NCBI GenBank assembly: GCA_021234155.1
Contig: JAJEKV010000045.1
Span: 3,057,434-3,121,433, forward strand
DNA: 64,000 nucleotides
Source: Isoetes taiwanensis
Taxonomy: Eukaryota > Streptophyta > Lycopodiopsida > Isoetales > Isoetaceae
Direction of reading: 5' to 3'
Shown here in pieces: positions 1 through 12,174 of the stretch. Within the stretch, counting starts at the first letter, position 1. Each line of letters starts with the position of its first letter. Both the position numbers and the translations under genes were made by a program. The notes beneath the pieces are model-generated. The model was given only the letters and a program-made list of their open reading frames with translations. It was not told where the DNA came from and did no database searches.

Positions 1-507
1 AATCCAAATGCTGTCATCAGCTGCATCAAGCTCAAAGATAATGACAATGAGTCCATCACACTTATGTGCTTCACAGGGACTTCCAAAATGCAGAACCACC
101 TGTAAACAATGAAAATTCTCTCAAGCCCTGCACTCTCTTCCTTGACAAACATTGCTAGTACTTGGCAGCTTCAACCACAATTCTGCAATGGCACATAATT
201 TGCTTAATATGCACAAGTTTCGGTCCTCAACAACAGGACATTTTGCTAGAGCCACGTTAGTTCCTTACACAGATACGGATTAGACATTTTAAGTACAAAG
301 CCCGAAACAGGCATATCGTGTTTACTATGTCATTATCATCAAGTATTTTGTTGTGCATCTAGCCTAACTTGTGCCAGAAAAATGATTGCCAACCTAGCAA
401 AAATTGTGTCCCATATAATGGTTTTCTCCTAAAAGTTACAAATCAGTTTTCACATAGACCTCAAGACATTTACAACGTATGCAAGAATGACAACTTGGCA
501 TTAAGGA
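1..507. other. 3' flank of the ankyrin gene, no gene seen
   Basis: I find no convincing coding sequence, RNA gene or repeat here. It lies downstream of the minus-strand ankyrin gene and probably contains its 3' untranslated region. Confidence 0.5.
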
Positions 508-1451
508 TCATCCTTCTTCATCTGCATCCTCATTTAGCAGATGGCTGAGCATAACCGGATTAGACTTTTTATTGGCGCCTGCGCTCTCATTGACCACTTT
601 CAATGACTCATTTGCTTCAGTACTTTTGTCTGTATTTTCTATCCCTTCACCCAACTGATCTAGCTCCTTCCTTTTACGAAGAACTCTATGTGATTCCTGA
701 CTTTCTAGACCAGAAGTTTTCACTGCTTTTTTTTTCTGTTCAGGAACCTCTGCTTGCAATACATTGACAATATCTGCGTCTTTTGCAAGGTCAAACGGTT
801 TCTTGCCAGCCTTTGTTTCCGCTGTTACATTGGCACCTTTCTTGATCAACAGCTTAGCCAGCTCCACATGATTCCCTTGAACGGCATAATGCAGAGGGGT
901 CATACCTTTCCTAGTTCGGGCATTGATAAACGCTCCTGAAGCAAGAAGAAGTTTAGCCACCTGAAGGTGTCCTTTCTGGCAGGCAAAATGAATGGCCGCC
1001 ATGTCATCAGATGCAGAAGCTCCAACATCTGCATCCTTGTCACACAAGACTTTAACTACTTCTGTATGGCCACTCCATGCTGCTAGATGCAGTCTGTATT
1101 TCTGTTTAAGGGTTCCATAGTTCCAGATAGTAGTGCACATAGTACATGGTCTGATAGGTTTGATATTGGTTTGATATTAATCTAACACCTAACTTACTGG
1201 TGGAAAAAACAGGCCATATACTTTTTACAAAATATTATTGAACTAGAAAGTACCTGAAATGGGAAGCAGAGTTTGAGCTCTGATATGCGGCTAAGAACTT
1301 GAAACTCGTCTAACTCAGAAAACTAACCGTAAGGATACGCTGTTCGAGAATGATGGTCACGAGAGTTCAGGGAATGGGGGTCCTGCAGAAGCGCCTCCCT
1401 TACGGCATCTGCGTCGCCTTTGCGGGCCGCTTCGTGCAAAGAATTCGCCAT
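508..1451 (-). CDS. Ankyrin-repeat protein, two exons
   Basis: Two exons on the minus strand, 1339-1451 and 508-1093, join with a GT-AG intron (1094-1338) to give 232 residues. The junction rebuilds a canonical ankyrin start (TALHLAAWSGH) that neither exon shows alone. Three to four ankyrin repeats cover about residues 1-140 (AIHFACQKGHLQVAKLLL, TPLHYAVQGNHVELAKLLI). A lysine/arginine-rich, low-complexity tail follows, including VLRKRKELDQ. The ATG at 1451 opens a short helical ankyrin cap (MANSLHEAARKGD) and is the first in-frame start. Ankyrin repeats mediate protein-protein contacts; there is no signal peptide or membrane span, so it is probably cytosolic or nuclear. It resembles the small stand-alone plant ankyrin proteins; the partner is unknown. 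Confidence 0.85.
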
Positions 1452-1680
1452 AGCTAAACCTTGCAGTCATTTTCTGTTCTTTTATATTCTTTTTAAATAA
1501 TAACGGTATGTAAAATACATGATGATAAATAGTTCCTTTTCATCACAAATAAAGAATAACAATTATACATGGATTTTTATGTAAAATGATAATATAGTCA
1601 AAAATCATTATCAATAGTTCCTTTTCATCACAAATGGATAGATATTTTTTTTTTAAAAGTAGAAAACAAGACAGAGTGTA

Positions 1681-3142
1681 TCATGTTGGAGAATGATTGA
1701 GCATGCTCATCCTCTCAGATTGAGCGCGAATCATTTCAATAATAGAAGTATCATTAGATACGAGGACTAGATATTCATCACCCCATGCTCTACTCATATC
1801 ATCTGGAAACAATTGCCATAGTAGGCCACCAGCACATGCCAACCCATTTTTTGCTGCCGTATATATGCTTGAGTACATTGTTGAGAAAAATAATTGCCTG
1901 TTATCTTGCTTTGATCCGAACTCTGTGAATAATAAAGGTTTACTCAAATTTTTTGAAGCATCGCGAATGTGTCCTGCCATGGAATCAATCACAATAGAAA
2001 GTTGTTCTTCAAATGGCATCCTGTAGTAAGATAACATCAATACAACATCAATACAACCTGTATTGCCAATTTATCAATATTTCAATTCTTACCAAGCATT
2101 AGGGTATATGTGGACTGTGGCAAAATCAATGTCTGAAATCATGTTATTTCTAAGAAAATCGGTGCCAACATCACCCCAACTACCAATCCCTGCACTTCTT
2201 GAGTTCAAACTTCCCATATTTTTTACGTTGTAAAAGCCTTCTAGTCCAATTTCAAGTAGGTGGTTACTATCAAGGGACTTCACAAAGGACGCCATCTCTA
2301 GTATCCACGACTAGAAAGCATGCATCCTATTAATGACCATTTGAAATAATTAAATATAAAAAGTCACTTACTTGAACAATTTCTCCAGATATATCATTAG
2401 AACGGGGCTCATTCATTAGTTCCCATGAGAAAATGGTTGGATCGTCTCGATAAGTTAATCCAGTTATAGTATTTTTCCTAGTCAAAATCATCTGTCCAAA
2501 ATAAAGAAGATTTGTTGTGATAGTTTTTTCATTGCATGAATATTTGAATAAAAAATGATGAAGACCTCAACATAGTCCTTATAAAATTGCTTTATAATTG
2601 GATCCGTATAGAAGTCATCATCTGTTGTGACATTGATCCCAGCTTCCTTTGCCCATTTTACATATTGTGGTCTTCCTCCAAGGTCATTATAATTGTTCAC
2701 AAAGCTCAGTATCAATGTCATGTTGTTTTTAGATACTTCGGACACGACAAAATCCAAGCCCTGTTGCATAAAAATGTGTCTATTAAACTATAAATAGATT
2801 AGTAAGCTAGATCAATAACATCACCTGCAAAGCTTGTTCGTTATATTCCCCGAGGGATGTTTGCATTGCATTGTCACCGCCATCCCTGAACGCCATTGTG
2901 CGTGCAACATTAAGGCCAAGGTCTCCAGCTTGCTTGAGAAAGTCACTCACCATGCTTTGGTTTTCGAGGGCCAGATACGGCATCCAATAAGCATTGAAAC
3001 CATTAACATAGAAAGGCTTCCCATCAAGAAGGAAGGTAATTGGACTAACCTCCACAAAACTATTGCTTAAACTATAGCAATGGCTCAACATGCTAAAAAA
3101 AAATATGAATCTGGTGATTTGATACATCATCTTAGAGTTCAT
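1681..3142 (-). CDS. Mannan endo-1,4-beta-mannosidase (GH5), five exons
   Basis: Minus-strand exons 2825-3142, 2566-2760, 2372-2491, 2093-2310 and 1681-2020 all have GT-AG borders and sum to 1191 nt, or 396 residues, the usual plant mannanase size. Residues 1 to about 28 form a hydrophobic secretory signal peptide ([14 protein letters not shown]), so the enzyme should act in the cell wall. It hydrolyses internal beta-1,4 bonds of mannans. GH5 landmarks are present: [12 protein letters not shown] near the N-terminus, the acid/base glutamate in WELMNEPRS (about E199), HIYPNAW, and the nucleophile glutamate in [10 protein letters not shown] (about E317). Introns are only about 60-120 bp. No frame break is seen, so it should be functional. 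Product name is confident; the isoform is not assigned. Confidence 0.93.
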
Positions 3143-3400
3143 TTGGTTTTGTTATATGGCCATTATATGCACAAACTTAGATACATTCATGTTTTGAAGG
3201 TTGAAATATACTTAAGCTTTAGTTGCACGAGTCATCCCCTTTGCATGGACCTACCTACTCACTCACATTATATTTCTATATCACTTGCCTTTATATTTAG
3301 TAATCTAAAATTAATAAAATTGCATGTTGTTTGCCTATACATTAGACAAAATAGAAATTGGGTCGTCGGATTTTGCTGGCGTGTATTGTGGTGGTGACAC
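3143..3400. other. Upstream region of the mannanase gene
   Basis: AT-rich sequence directly upstream of the mannanase start codon, expected to hold its promoter and 5' untranslated region. I cannot assign a specific TATA box or cis-element. Confidence 0.35.
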
Positions 3401-3540
3401 GTGGCATCCCCCTACAGCACGGAATGGAAGTTGGTTCGACCCATTCCGAGCAACCGGCTGCACAGGTTTTTTTTTAGGGTTCTTCGAGCTTCGAGCTTAG
3501 GGTTTTGTAGCCGCCGCAATTTTTTAGAGTTCTTTGAGCT

Positions 3541-3700
3541 CTTTGAGCTCTTTTCAAGATGTTCTGGCAGGTGTTCTTTGCTCCAGCCAGCTCTTTTCAA
3601 GATGTTCCGGCCAGCTCTTTGAGCTCTTTGCAAGATGTTACGGCAGGAGCTCTTTGCAAGATGTTACGGCAGGTGTTCTGCCAACTCCTTGAGCTCTTTT
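3541..3700. repeat. Degenerate tandem repeat (GAGCTCTTTKCAAGATGTT)
   Basis: Several diverged copies of a unit built on gagctctttgcaagatgtt followed by a CGGCAGG-like segment stand in tandem. Short open frames on both strands here are by-products of the repeat. Confidence 0.6.
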
Positions 3701-4074
3701 CACAGATTCCTATTCCGTTGTATTTTCTAGTGCCATTTCTGCAGCGATTTGCAAGCTTGTTTTGCCTAATCCGGCAGGGAGTCTGTGAAGGTAACTAAAT
3801 TGTTTATTTTTAATGCTTCAGTCCTTCACAGGAACATAGAAGAAAGCAGGTGGAACGTGGTAGAAACTCAGCCGGAACTCAGCTCAGGAAACTCTTTGCC
3901 AAAACTCTGCTCAGAAATGCCTCTAAAACTTGAAAATCTTACTGAAATCCCTCCGTTTTCTTCTTAGATCTTGCTGAAATCCCACCGTTTTTTTCTCAGA
4001 TCCCTCTGTTCATGCTAAACTCTGCTCCAAAATCCCTGCCCAAGATCCTGGACGACTCCCCAATTTCTATTTTG

Positions 4075-4107
4075 TAGGGGAATGGAGGTTGGTCCTCCAT
4101 TCCCCTA
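4075..4107. repeat. Perfect 14-bp inverted repeat (hairpin)
   Basis: TAGGGGAATGGAGG at 4075-4088 is perfectly complementary to 4094-4107, around a 5-nt TTGGT loop. It lies in intergenic DNA with no neighbouring gene to terminate, so its role is unknown. Confidence 0.8.
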
Positions 4108-4326
4108 TACATTTTGACAAAAGCACTTCACTACGAAAAAGGTGCTCCTCGAAAAAGGTGTTCCACCTCCCCAAAATGCTTGTAAAATTCCTTTGTCGAT
4201 CAATAGGGGATAAAACAGATTTTTGGAATCGGGGTATTTGGCCTCAATCCCCCTTTTCCTCATTTGTAACATAATACCCGGTTATACCGGTGTCACAATT
4301 CCCCATTCAAAAAATGTAAATTCATA

Positions 4327-4401
4327 CCATGTTATCATTTGTAAGATAGTACCCTGTTATCATTCATAAAATAATACCATGTTTTCATTTGTAAAATAAT
4401 A
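4327..4401. repeat. Three 25-bp tandem repeats
   Basis: Units at 4327-4351, 4352-4376 and 4377-4401 follow the pattern CCATGTTATCATTTGTAARAT. A further decayed unit lies just upstream near 4261. AT-rich minisatellite, non-coding. Confidence 0.7.
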
Positions 4402-5840
4402 CTCGTTTCAAAAACAAGTTGATGAGTAACGATTGATCACATTTTATTAGTAACAAATTGATAAGATTTCTCACTATTTTAGAAACAACAGTAACAAATT
4501 GATCAGATTTCAAGAAACAAGTCTAATACACCAAATTCTGCTTGACCAGGCTGTTTCCTAGCAGCTAACTGAGAGTTTTTACTCAAGAAATACTCTACCA
4601 CTAACAGTATTCATTTTAGTGGCAAAATTTCGCAAATTTACGAAATTTTAGGGTTTTTAAAAATAATGCCATGATGGCCTGGTAGGTTCCCTACATTGTT
4701 AGGGGGAGGAAGGGGGGGAGGGAGGGGAATTTTCCCAAAATTTACGGGGGACCTTTCTGCATTCATCAACTTCAGTGATGATTCGAGTCCCTCGGAAGCG
4801 GTTCATCGCCTTGATTCCATTAGGATTTGTTGGAGGGATTCTATCGCCTCCATCTAAACATCTCTCAATTTTTTTGACAACTGCAAATCGCCCAATGAAT
4901 CTTTGCCATCTCATTGATCTTCCTTGGAATTTATCATGCATAGATTCTATTAGGTTTGATAATAATTCTTCTTTTTCATATCAATCTTTAACTTGAAGAT
5001 TTTTGGCTGGCTACAGACTTCATAGTCATACTGGTTAGAGCATGAGGGTCATTTTGAAACTGAGGCATATTTTATAGGAGTTCAAAATTCATTTAACAAG
5101 TCACTAAAGGTAAATTGAACTGAAATTTTGTGCTTTGCTCAAAAAAATAGTGTGCTATCAGATATGCAATTTAGTCTTATGCTTCTATTCTTGCAATTAG
5201 AATTGTCTAGAATGTCCATAGATAAATTTTCTATTCTTCAAATAGTGAGAAAGTAGCTTGTAATTTGAATTTTGAGTGAGCAAACTGTACTGTCATATAT
5301 ATTAGGCAGCAAGGAATTAACAAGCACTCTTGCATGGAAAAACATGCATTCTTAGATTGGCTAGAAAAGATATAGGTTTGTTTCAATGGTCTAATATATG
5401 GTAGTGCATGGCTTTAGTTTAGTGAGTCTTAGTGCTGGTTAGGTAGGTAATTAGTTGCTCGTAGGTTAATTTGGGCTGTTATGTCCTCATATTTGACATA
5501 TTCCTTTTAGTAGCCTAAAACTAAACATAATTGAAGCTTTTAATGCTATTTTTCATCGCACAATCTATTTGATGTATTACATTTGTTATTCTAGTAGATG
5601 AAGAATACTTTCTGTCCCAATCTGAAGACAACCCAAGTATAAGTGTACCAAGTGCCTATGCACCACAAGCATCTTATTGGATTAAATGGGTTGCCCTGAT
5701 AGTTCAGCCCCGCACATGGAACTAGCTTCTACTACAATAGCAGTTCTCATTGTAAGAGCTAGTATATATACTATACTGGTTGTTTGTGGGGGGGAGGGGG
5801 GTGATGTCCCCAGTGTTTAGGGTCTGGGTTTGCCCTCTAT
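4402..5840. other. Intergenic DNA, no gene seen
   Basis: No coding frame or RNA gene is convincing. It contains a purine-rich G/A tract at about 4699-4735 and a G-run at about 5788-5803. Confidence 0.4.
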
Positions 5841-6386
5841 GAGGATCCTTGGATCAAACAGGAGAATCCTGGCTGAGCGTCACGCGGGATTTTGCAAAGA
5901 AACAGAAAGGAGAGAACAGAGAAAGAAACAACACCACACAATGAGAAGGAGTCAGACTTTCTTGATATCACTGAGCGTACATAAGCTCTCGGAAATCGAG
6001 AGGAAAACAGGAAACAAGGACTAATGCTCATCTAAAAAACATGAGTTCTACTTCTACTCATATATATATATAGTACAACTACAACGGCCTTGGGCCCAGA
6101 ATAGGTGTTTGGCAGATCTCGCTACCAACTCCTAGATCAGAGCCTGATTTCCCAGGAATCTGGCTGTGCCTTCTTTATGTGCCTGAAATCACGCTGACTC
6201 TGGACTGTGCTTCTGCGGGGCCGTCATTTATCTGTTCTCTGTCTCTTCCTGGACCCTGGCATGGTCTTCTGCGTGGTCTTCGGTGTGGCCGTAGTAGCCC
6301 GATGGTTGACCTGCCCCCTTGTTCCTGCCTTGATCCGTGGTCTTCAGGAATAAATAGTCCTGTACTTGGAGGTACTGGGACTAACA
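5841..6386 (-). repeat. Candidate LTR A of the capsid-like-gene element
   Basis: Read on the minus strand it starts TGTTAGTCC directly after a purine tract (G-rich, 6387-6400) and contains TATATATATATATGAG (about 6059-6072). It ends near the conserved GGATTCTCCTGTTTGATCC segment. The whole stretch is matched by 18548-19082 with scattered substitutions. This is LTR-like (polypurine tract, TG start, TATA box), but I find no standard primer-binding site and the far border is approximate. Confidence 0.55.
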
Positions 6387-6616
6387 CTCCCCCTCCCCAA
6401 ACCCCCAACCAAATGACACCCAGTGGAGAGATAAGGAGGAACAGTTTTAGGAGGTGGGAAACCGTGAATCTGAAAGTCATCTTGAGGGCTATGAGGGTGG
6501 GACCCTGAGTGATACTTCGTGATGAGTTCTTATCGTTCCGTGAGCGCCTTGGGAATATTGAGGCTGATTGCAGGGGTCGCATTCATGAAGAAACCAGACT
6601 GAACCATGTCCTTAAA
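6387..6616 (-). pseudogene. 3' part of capsid-like gene, copy A (split)
   Basis: The minus strand matches the C-terminal part of the gene in copy B (near 19100-19300) but is frame-broken. It was cut from the rest of copy A (17552-18540) by the chromovirus at 6617-17551. Rejoining the flanks restores the colinear order seen in the uninterrupted copy near 19291. Confidence 0.7.
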
Positions 6617-8174
6617 TGTGATGCTCCCAGAATCCATACGATGCTCCCATCGTATAGATACGGGACTTCCTTCCCCCCTCTCCCCCCCCATGGTGACCAA
6701 ATCACCATGGCAAGGCCCTCTGTCATACTCGGACTACTCGGGATGGCCAAGTATTCGGGCGAGGATCACGGAGGCGTCATTCGCCCCACGTCCTCTATGG
6801 GGAATCCTATACAATGGAAACATACACATATATGTTAGCATACAATCATAATGCAGAATAATATACCACCACAAAGGGTGGCCCATCCTCATCATCATGG
6901 CAACTATAATCCATTCATAACAACATGAAATAACATAATAACAAGGCACTACCCCGGGCTCAGACTCCAAGGAATCAACTGACGGCCAGGGTCTCAGGAT
7001 ATCAACAGATGGAAGTATAACATGGCGTTGGCTGGCATAAGACAATGGCTAGGGTTGTCCACTCCATCCGCCCCTCCTGTGCACACTTTGCAGATAGGTT
7101 GAATCATGCTATGACGTGCTTGTAGCCCTTCGGAGATGCAATCCTAAGGAATCACCCTTTGGGACTACTCCGGGTTACATCTCCCCGGTCCGATGAGGCA
7201 GGTCAGAGAGGCGTCTCCTCCCCGGGTATGACGGATCCCTGGGTGTGCTAGAGAACACGTGCCGCATCAGCGACCCCCGCATCCGTACCCGACTTACTCC
7301 CCTAAATCTAAAGGCCAGTTCACCAACTTGTTCGAGCCCAGGGCGGCCATACAGGCTCCCACCCTCCGGCCCAGGGAGTGTCAGACCCATACCCAGCCCA
7401 CACACAGTGACCGGCTATCAGTCTAGCACACTGTAGGAGTCCCGTAGCCGCGCTAGGCAGGACCCCACCCCCGATTCACCTTCATACCCGTTGTATGGTG
7501 TTGAACCACATCATAGCATCCACAGCCCGGTAGCCGCAATCACTGGGTTTTAGGGGTTCTATCTAGGAACATCCCTACTTCTAGATAGCCTTTAGGTCTC
7601 TACCCACCCTTTTGCCCATACCACACAGTAGGAACAAAAGGAAAGCTATTCTTCACATCCATCCATCCATAACTTTGAATAGATTACAAAGTAGAGATTA
7701 ACCATACATCTATCATACAAGGGTTAATCCCATGATTATCTAGGAATCCAAGCTATCTACATACTAACCAGTGTCCTGGATAGAGCCATGGTCACGATAA
7801 GAGTCCATTTCTCGAAACTGGTGAGTGACTGTTGGCAATTCAAGCTTGCTCTGCTGGCTGCTGCTCCTTCTTAGTCTGCAATTTGAATTTGGGGAAGAAA
7901 ATGGGGGTAGGACCCCTTTTCCTAGGCCCAAAATGGAAAGTCCTCCTGGCCAATCGATTTGGGCCAGGTGGCGCCCCCTTATTGGTGCTTATTAGCTAAT
8001 TTAACTTAATTAGGCTAATTAGCCCATAATACTTTATAATTATCCATAGTGGATTTATTAGCATATCTAAATAAAACCATTATGGTCGACCCTCACTTGG
8101 ACCCTTAGGCCCAGTATGTCTTGGTGACGTGTCCTGGGTGTATATGTATACCTATAAATACCTGGAACGTCACA
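6617..8174 (-). repeat. 3' LTR of the H3-carrying chromovirus
   Basis: This 1558-bp LTR is closely matched by 16313-17551, but holds about 320 bp (roughly 6872-7198) that the 5' LTR lacks. The segment around 7160-7200 resembles the LTR of the neighbouring chromovirus near 31690, so it is probably ancestral and was deleted from the 5' LTR. Confidence 0.9.
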
Positions 8175-8187
8175 TTCTCCCCCCCTT
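8175..8187 (-). promoter_or_regulatory. Polypurine tract
   Basis: On the minus strand AAGGGGGGGAGAA directly abuts the 3' LTR start TGTGACG, the expected site of plus-strand priming during reverse transcription. Confidence 0.85.
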
Positions 8188-8703
8188 GGATTAATGATGT
8201 CCTCAGCATTAGAGTTAGTGGAGAGGAAGTTAGAGTAAATACAAGTTTAGTTTATTACAATAAAAAGGTTTACATAAGCAAACAGTAGGACAAAAAGTCC
8301 CATCTCACAACATTGTAGCAAAAACATTTTGAAGACACATTCAAAACAACTGAAATTCAAAAACACGAGTTGGCCTACTACGTGAGGCCGTCATTCTTCT
8401 GCAGTTCCTGTCTACGCCCTACTGGCCTGCAGAAGTACATGCATTAGTGTTTAAGAATTAAGTAAAATATTGTGGTTGAAGGGACCACCCCCTAAAAAAA
8501 AAGAAATTATGAATGCATGGGTCCTATCATGTCTAGGGCTTGCATGTCGTCTCGACATAAGGAATGGCAATGTTCCCATCATGGCCGTAGACGAACACGT
8601 CCTATCAGGAATGCCTATATGCCCACTTGTCCCATCTAGGATGCAGATAACCCATCCCCTAAAAGAATCCATGCCGGATTGCACTCATATGACCCCTGTC
8701 ACA
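8188..8703 (-). other. 3' untranslated region of the chromovirus
   Basis: Non-coding stretch between the chromodomain stop codon and the polypurine tract. No conserved ORF is recognised. Confidence 0.5.
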
Positions 8704-9962
8704 CTACAGATGACGCTGCTTACCATATGGGTTGGAGATGATCGCATCTTGGATGGTTCGGCCCTGGCACTGCTTCATAAAGTTTGGGTAAGTCTTATCC
8801 AAATCCGCCTTAAGAACCCATGTCGCATCCTCTGTGGGTAAATGTTTCCATTTAACCAAGTATTGCAAAATTTGAGTTCGACGAGGCTTATATGCACGAT
8901 CAAGGAGAGCTTCTGGAACAATCTCCAACTGATCCTCAGTCATCTCCAGAAGTGTGGGCGTGTCAAGTACCTCTTCCGGATTCGGATGATGCTTCTTGAG
9001 AAGACTTACGTGGAAAACTTTATATATCTTTAGATGAGCAGGCAAATCCAACCAATAAGCATGAGGCCCTATCCTTTCAGTTATTCGAAATGGTCCCCCC
9101 CATCTAGGTGCAAGCTGCTTACAGTTGCCAATTTTAAGTTTGGCTTGCTTGACCTTAGCACTGGAGCTGTTGTCAAAGCATCCTTCAAAGCTTGGAAGCC
9201 AGTCTGTACTTTCTCTTTCCAGTGTGCCTTCCAATCCCTGATCTTATCATGTTTGGTCAGGTCAGTTAGAGGTGCAGCGAGCTTGGCAAAGTCCTTGACA
9301 AATTTACGGTAATACCCGGCCAAACATAAAAAACTGCGAACCTCAGACACATTAGTTGGAATGGGCCATTCCTTGACTGCCTCGATTTTAGCTGGGTCGG
9401 TGGCTATTCCTTCTGCAGATACAATATGACCCAGGTAATCCACCTTGGTGGTGGCAAAATGGCACTTAGAGAACTTGGCATACAATTGGTGTCGCCGCAA
9501 TTTCTGCAATGCCAAGCGAAGATGGCGTTCATGATCTTCCAATGTCTTGCTGTATATGAGGATATCATCAAAGAATATAACAACGAATTCATCAAGGTAT
9601 TCTCGGAAGACGTCATTCATAAGGCGCATAAAGGTAGCCGCAGCATTGGTCAGGCCAAATGGCATCATTGCAAATTCATAATGACCGTAACGAGTCCAGA
9701 AAGCAGACTTATGGATGTCATCCTCTTTAATTCGTATCTGGTGATATCCTGAGCGAAGATCAATCTTGGAGAAATACTTAGCCCCTTGCAACTGATCCAT
9801 AAGATCATCGGCCCGTGGTAAAGCATAGCGATTCTTAATGGTATGCTTGTTTAGTTGCCGGTAATCAATGCACATCTTCATGGTGCCATCTTTCTTCTTA
9901 ACAAAAAGTATTGGGGCTCCAAAGGGTGAAACATTAGGCCTGATGAAGCCTAACTTAAGGAG
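8704..9962 (-). pseudogene. pol remnant: reverse transcriptase joined to integrase C-terminus and chromodomain
   Basis: In the element's sense, the reverse transcriptase begins after an in-frame TAA (9963-9965). It contains [36 protein letters not shown] and the catalytic [10 protein letters not shown] box, then the thumb ([19 protein letters not shown]). Near 9160 the text jumps from [11 protein letters not shown] straight into the integrase C-terminal domain ([21 protein letters not shown]). Nearly all of RNase H and the whole HHCC/DDE integrase core are therefore missing. The C-terminus carries a chromodomain (QYLVKWKHLPTEDATWV), which marks the chromovirus branch of Ty3/gypsy; chromodomains in this group are thought to target heterochromatin marks. 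A small frame change is needed near the junction. It cannot integrate on its own. Confidence 0.9.
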
Positions 9963-11914
9963 TTATTGTAACTGCTTCTTAAGCTCATTTAACTCAGGAA
10001 GACTCATCCGGTATGGGGCCTTACTGGTAGGCTTGGTGCCTGGTTCCAGAGTAATTTCACACTCCACCCCTCTGAAGGGTGGTAGCCGATGGATTTCATC
10101 GGGAAAAAGATCATGGTATTCCCGAAGAATCATGGCTATGGCTGGAGGCAAGGCATCAAGGGCTTCATCCTGTTTAGACTTAGCTTCTATGGAAGCAAGT
10201 CGGACCATGGCAGTAATCTGTGACTTCCTGAGAGCCCTATGCAATTGGCGTAAGGAAATGCATTGCATAATAGGGTTAACCGGCTTACCTTCTATCGTAA
10301 CTCGGGCTCCATTGGCCGCGTTGAAGGTAACTTCCCGTTTCTCACAATCAATATTGGCTTTGGCAGCAGCCAAGAACTCCATTCCCACAATGAGATCATA
10401 TTGGCCAATGTCCATTATTTCGGCTCCGAGAGCAACAGGTGCTCCTGGCAACTGAATATTCAGGTTGATGTGACGACCACGGGTGTGGCGTATGGCACCA
10501 TTTGCCAACGTAATGGGACGTGGCTTAGACTTTAAAGGGGTGATCTGTAAGGCTTCTGCCATTCTAGGAGATGCAAAGTTATGCGTACTACCCGTGTCCA
10601 TAAGAATGACAAAAGGTTTACAATCTACTTGACCAACGGTGGAAATAACAGAGGGATGTTGGTCGGCTTGGCACGTTCCAATGGCGGCAAATATGTGTGA
10701 CTCACCTTGTATATAGCCGGGCGCATCCTCCTCTCCGATATTCTGTGGGTCCTCCCAATCCATATCCGCTAGAGCAGCCTGCACTGGTTGGGTGATGAAA
10801 GGGCATTCCTGCATATGGTGGTCCGGGCGGAAACACCAATAACAGGCCTTTTCCCTGCGTAACTGTTCCCGCTGATCCCTAGGAATAGCTTGGAGAATAT
10901 CCATAAAAGCTCCTGCGGTATCAGTGGGTTTCTCCGGCATATTGAAGGAGACCTTTTTATCCATCTTCGGATACCCCGTAGAAGCAGGAGGCCCTGGGCT
11001 GGGCGAACGGCCCTTATAAGGTGTATACCTCTTGTTCTGAGGGAACGAAGAGGTTCTTGGTGGCTGATACCTTGGGGTATCCTCTTCTAGGCTCAGAGCC
11101 TTTGCCTCTGCATCTGCAACCGTCTTAGGATCTAGGGCCCGGACCATTTTTTTAAGAGTAAGGGATAAGCCCTCTATATAGCCCTCAACTGCTCGTCGCT
11201 CATTAATGCCTGGAACATATAAGCGTAAGCGCATAAACTCATCTGTATAAGCTTGACAGTCATGTTCTTCTGTTCCAAGCGGTAAAAAGTTTGGATCTGC
11301 TGACAGCGATGAGCCGTTGGCACATAGTGTGATTTGAAGGCTTTAGCAAAGACTTTGTAACGGCACCTTCCCCTTGTAAGCCCATGAGAGCGGGCATACC
11401 CTTTCCACCAAATCCTTGCCGATCCTGTAAGATTAGTAGTGGTCACTTTGCCAATATCCTTTTCAGTCATCCCATATGACTTCACAAATTCCTGCATTTC
11501 ATCTAACCATGACTCGGCATCCACCCCATTCCTGGTTTTCCCCGAGAACTGCGCGAGTTTTTGGTTCTTCCAGATACTTGTGATGGCAGAATCCACCGTC
11601 TTCTGGTAATCCTTTTTACTGGCCTTGGCATGGTCAGCCTCATCCTCAGAGGAATCAGAAGAGTCATAAGACTGTGAGGCAGCGTCCGAAGAGGAACTAG
11701 GGTGTGTCCTCTTGGATCGAGTCGCCGTAGCGGCCACAGGTACAGGTGCAAGAGCCGGTGGTGGCGCCGGGTTCAATGGGGCAGGAATCTCTGGACCATA
11801 CTCCTGTGGGGGATTCTGCTGCAACACATAGGCTTGGAGCTCGGTGAGCTGGCGTTTCATAATCATAAGCTCCTATTCCGGGGTAAGACGTCCCGGTTGA
11901 ACGGTGTCGCCCAT
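9963..11914 (-). pseudogene. gag-protease of the chromovirus
   Basis: The start ATG is at 11914 (MGDTVQPGRLTPE). An in-frame TAG (11873-11875) follows, and a frameshift lies near 11250. The gag core shows ESWLDEMQEFVKSYGM, ARIWWKGYARS and FAKAFKSHYVP, typical of Ty3/gypsy gag. A CCHC-type knuckle CYWCFRPDHHMQECP and an aspartic protease with VILMDTGSTHNF follow. The reading frame runs on through VECEITLEPGTKPTSKAPYR to the TAA at 9963-9965, beyond which reverse transcriptase continues in the same frame. This shows an ancestral single gag-pro-pol reading frame. An acidic/serine segment precedes the gag core. Confidence 0.9.
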
Positions 11915-12174
11915 GGGCGTGCACCGTCTAAATAGGAAGAGGAGAAAGATAAGCAAACTCATCCCATTTATGATAAGAAGAAGTAAACATCAACAACAAT
12001 AAGAACAAGAAAAGAGAATTAAAGAAAACAGTTTTATTATGAAGACAAAGTCACAGTTACATTAAAAGAGTGTTTCAACAAAACCCGAGGCTGTACAGTA
12101 CAAAACTGACGATTACACATAGGACAATTCCAAACAAAACACATGTAACTATGAAGAGACTGTGGAGATCAGGC

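Noticed and set aside
508-1140. Single-exon ankyrin ORF starting MCTTIWNYG
   Set aside because: Its first 16 residues are intron translation; the splice to 1339-1451 restores the ankyrin consensus.
6179-7436. Several plus-strand ORFs of 60-110 residues in LTR DNA
   Set aside because: They lie in LTR sequence on the antisense strand, are repeated with breaks in the other LTR, and show no domain.
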